Positions 63,135 through 64,000 of a DNA stretch of 64,000 nucleotides are shown one piece after another (positions within the stretch are counted from its first letter, which is position 1; each line of letters opens with the position of its first letter). The notes under the pieces are model-generated. The model did not search any database. It was given only the letters and a program-made list of their open reading frames with translations, and was not told the origin of the DNA. Source of the DNA: Glaciimonas soli (GTDB taxonomy: Bacteria > Pseudomonadota > Gammaproteobacteria > Burkholderiales > Burkholderiaceae_D); NCBI RefSeq assembly GCF_009497155.1, contig NZ_WINI01000006.1:62001-126000 (forward strand), given 5' to 3'. Both the position numbers and the translations under genes were made by a program.

Positions 63135-63551
63135 TCACTCTAGCGTGTAGACGAAGGTATAAGTATGCGTTTTATCCGGTGCAATAATGATATCCATCTT
63201 GCCGGCAAGCCCCTTCAATTCGCCGGTCCCGGAGTCTGGAACAACGGTAACGGATAGCTCTGGAACGCCTCGAGTCATTGTGCCGCTGTGCTGCAGCACA
63301 AAGCTGCCTTCACGTCCGCCCAGCTTCCCGGTAACGCGCTCCAGCGCTACGTAACCCGCAGAGCCTTTGACCTCCGATTGCACGGCCATCATCTCGCCCT
63401 TGCTGGTGGCATCAAGTTCGCCATGAAACTGCTTGTCTATTGTCATGCGACCAACATGAGAAGCCGCCGCCACATCGCTATCCGGCTTCTGCGGCGCCAG
63501 CGTCACCTCAAATGTACCGCTGGCGTGTTGCGTCATGCCCGCTATATCCAT
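63135..63551 (-). CDS. DUF3224 domain protein
   Basis: The 138-aa beta-rich protein (132 aa if it begins at the second Met, 63536) has the DUF3224 features as I recall them: HASGTFEVTLAPQ at the N-terminus, GELDATSKGEMMAVQSEVKGSAGYVALERVTG (in parts) in the middle and the SGTGELKGLAGKMDI end. The fold is an allene-oxide-cyclase-like barrel; function unknown, probably cytoplasmic as no signal peptide is seen. A purine-rich GGGGGAAC precedes the first ATG. It is not part of the widely kept chpA-yqgE order and may be an insertion there. Confidence 0.82.
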   Translation of the reverse strand: MDIAGMTQHASGTFEVTLAPQKPDSDVAAASHVGRMTIDKQFHGELDATSKGEMMAVQSEVKGSAGYVALERVTGKLGGREGSFVLQHSGTMTRGVPELSVTVVPDSGTGELKGLAGKMDIIIAPDKTHTYTFVYTLE

Positions 63552-63604
63552 TGTTCAAGTTCCCCCTGAAGAAGAATTTTTACAACGCCACCTCTTAGTA
63601 ATCT

Positions 63605-63690
63605 CGCATAACTGTTTAGACTAGGCGCTCCGACGCAGACAGTACGATAGTACGGCAAGGCGGAAGCAACGACGTATAAACCGTTATGCG
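63605..63690. repeat. Palindromic element, 86 bp, overlapping the end of the chemotaxis kinase gene
   Basis: CGCATAACTGTTTA (63605-63618) and TAAACCGTTATGCG (63677-63690) are inverted ends with one mismatch, enclosing about 58 bases rich in short repeats (CAGTACGATAGTACGGCAAGGCGG). Its left end recurs at 14657-14669. Its right end supplies the TAA stop and last codon of the kinase gene. Typical of small non-coding mobile palindromes. Confidence 0.65.
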
Positions 63691-64000
63691 GGAATACTTT
63701 TTTGCATAAATCCACTAATCGCGCTCAACAAAGCATCTTCCTGATACGGCTTACCAAGATATTCATTGACGCCCAATTCCATCGCATAAGCCCTGTGCTT
63801 GGTAGCGGTACGTGAAGTGATCATGATAATAGGGATATGACGCGTGCGTTCATCACTGCGAATGTTACGCGTCAAATCGAAGCCGTCCATCCGCGGCATT
63901 TCAATATCCACCAACATCACATCCGGCGTAATCGCCTGCAGTTGCTGCAACGCATCGACACCATCTTTTGCCAACACGACTTGATACGATTCGCGCATTA
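63684..64000 (-). CDS. C-terminal receiver domain of a hybrid chemotaxis kinase (ChpA/PilL type), partial
   Basis: The frame is open to the right edge of the window, so this is only the 3' end of a larger gene. It encodes a response-regulator receiver domain: the phospho-acceptor Asp in VMLVDIEMPRMDGF, the Thr/Ser in IIMITSR, and the Lys in YLGKPYQEDALL. The wording DERTRHIPIIMITSRTATKHR matches the terminal receiver of ChpA/PilL kinases that govern type IV pilus twitching, and this gene is normally found upstream of yqgE in betaproteobacteria. The DUF3224 gene and a palindromic element intervene here. Identity beyond the receiver is inferred from context. Confidence 0.8.
   Translation of the reverse strand, partial: MRESYQVVLAKDGVDALQQLQAITPDVMLVDIEMPRMDGFDLTRNIRSDERTRHIPIIMITSRTATKHRAYAMELGVNEYLGKPYQEDALLSAISGFMQKSIPA

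Overview
The window is chromosomal DNA from a betaproteobacterium, most likely a member of the Oxalobacteraceae (Herminiimonas-like). The evidence is protein character and gene order: a pcm-like/rhodanese/tolC trio, a waaA-kdoO-waaC-phosphohexomutase block, and chpA/yqgE/ruvX/pyrR/pyrB/pyrC'/plsC in the order I associate with this group. Base composition is moderate over most of the window and clearly AT-rich at about 36.0-37.2 kb and 42.3-53.4 kb. No rRNA, tRNA, CRISPR array, insertion sequence or prophage was seen.

Layout. 1-9.8 kb: accessory metabolism. It holds an edge-truncated hypothetical gene, a PEP-mutase/isocitrate-lyase family enzyme paired with a transglutaminase-like protein, a TetR regulator divergent from a small exported protein with a clear operator, a cupin, a patatin/POTRA/beta-barrel (type Vd, PlpD-like) protein, dapA, a structured leader RNA before a tiny basic protein, and a 5'-nucleotidase. 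9.9-22.4 kb: maeB, a rubrerythrin-rubredoxin-rubredoxin reductase set, recQ, uppP, an outer-envelope lipoprotein, thpR, a PCMT-like methyltransferase, a rhodanese and a TolC-family channel. 22.5-29.3 kb: a complete tripartite RND efflux system with its divergent TetR repressor, a perfect operator palindrome, and a leader with a terminator-like hairpin. 29.7-37.2 kb: a plus-strand cluster of envelope glycosylation genes (GT-C-like transferase, membrane-anchored accessory protein, polyprenyl-type GT2, GT4, methyltransferase, flippase-like protein, acyltransferase 3).

37.2-56.9 kb: a long minus-strand run for lipopolysaccharide. From its promoter-distal end it contains waaA, kdoO, waaC and a phosphohexomutase (inner core), an H-NS family gene, then an AT-rich O-antigen cluster: two different initiating phosphoglycosyltransferases, a WbuB-like transferase, fnlC-fnlB-fnlA (UDP-L-FucNAc), two GT2 rhamnosyltransferase-like enzymes, a candidate Wzy, Wzx and rfbDCAB (dTDP-L-rhamnose). 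The gene content predicts a Wzx/Wzy-type polysaccharide containing N-acetyl-L-fucosamine and L-rhamnose. No wzz or waaL is in the window.

57.4-64 kb: apaH, then a minus-strand group of plsC, a dihydroorotase-like pyrC' that has lost its metal ligands, pyrB, pyrR, ruvX, yqgE, a DUF3224 protein, and the 3' end of a hybrid chemotaxis kinase (chpA/pilL type) cut by the window edge. Several palindromic repeats sit at gene ends (13.3, 14.7, 17.0, 17.1 and 63.6 kb), and a 120-bp tandem duplication carries a terminator at 29.3-29.6 kb.
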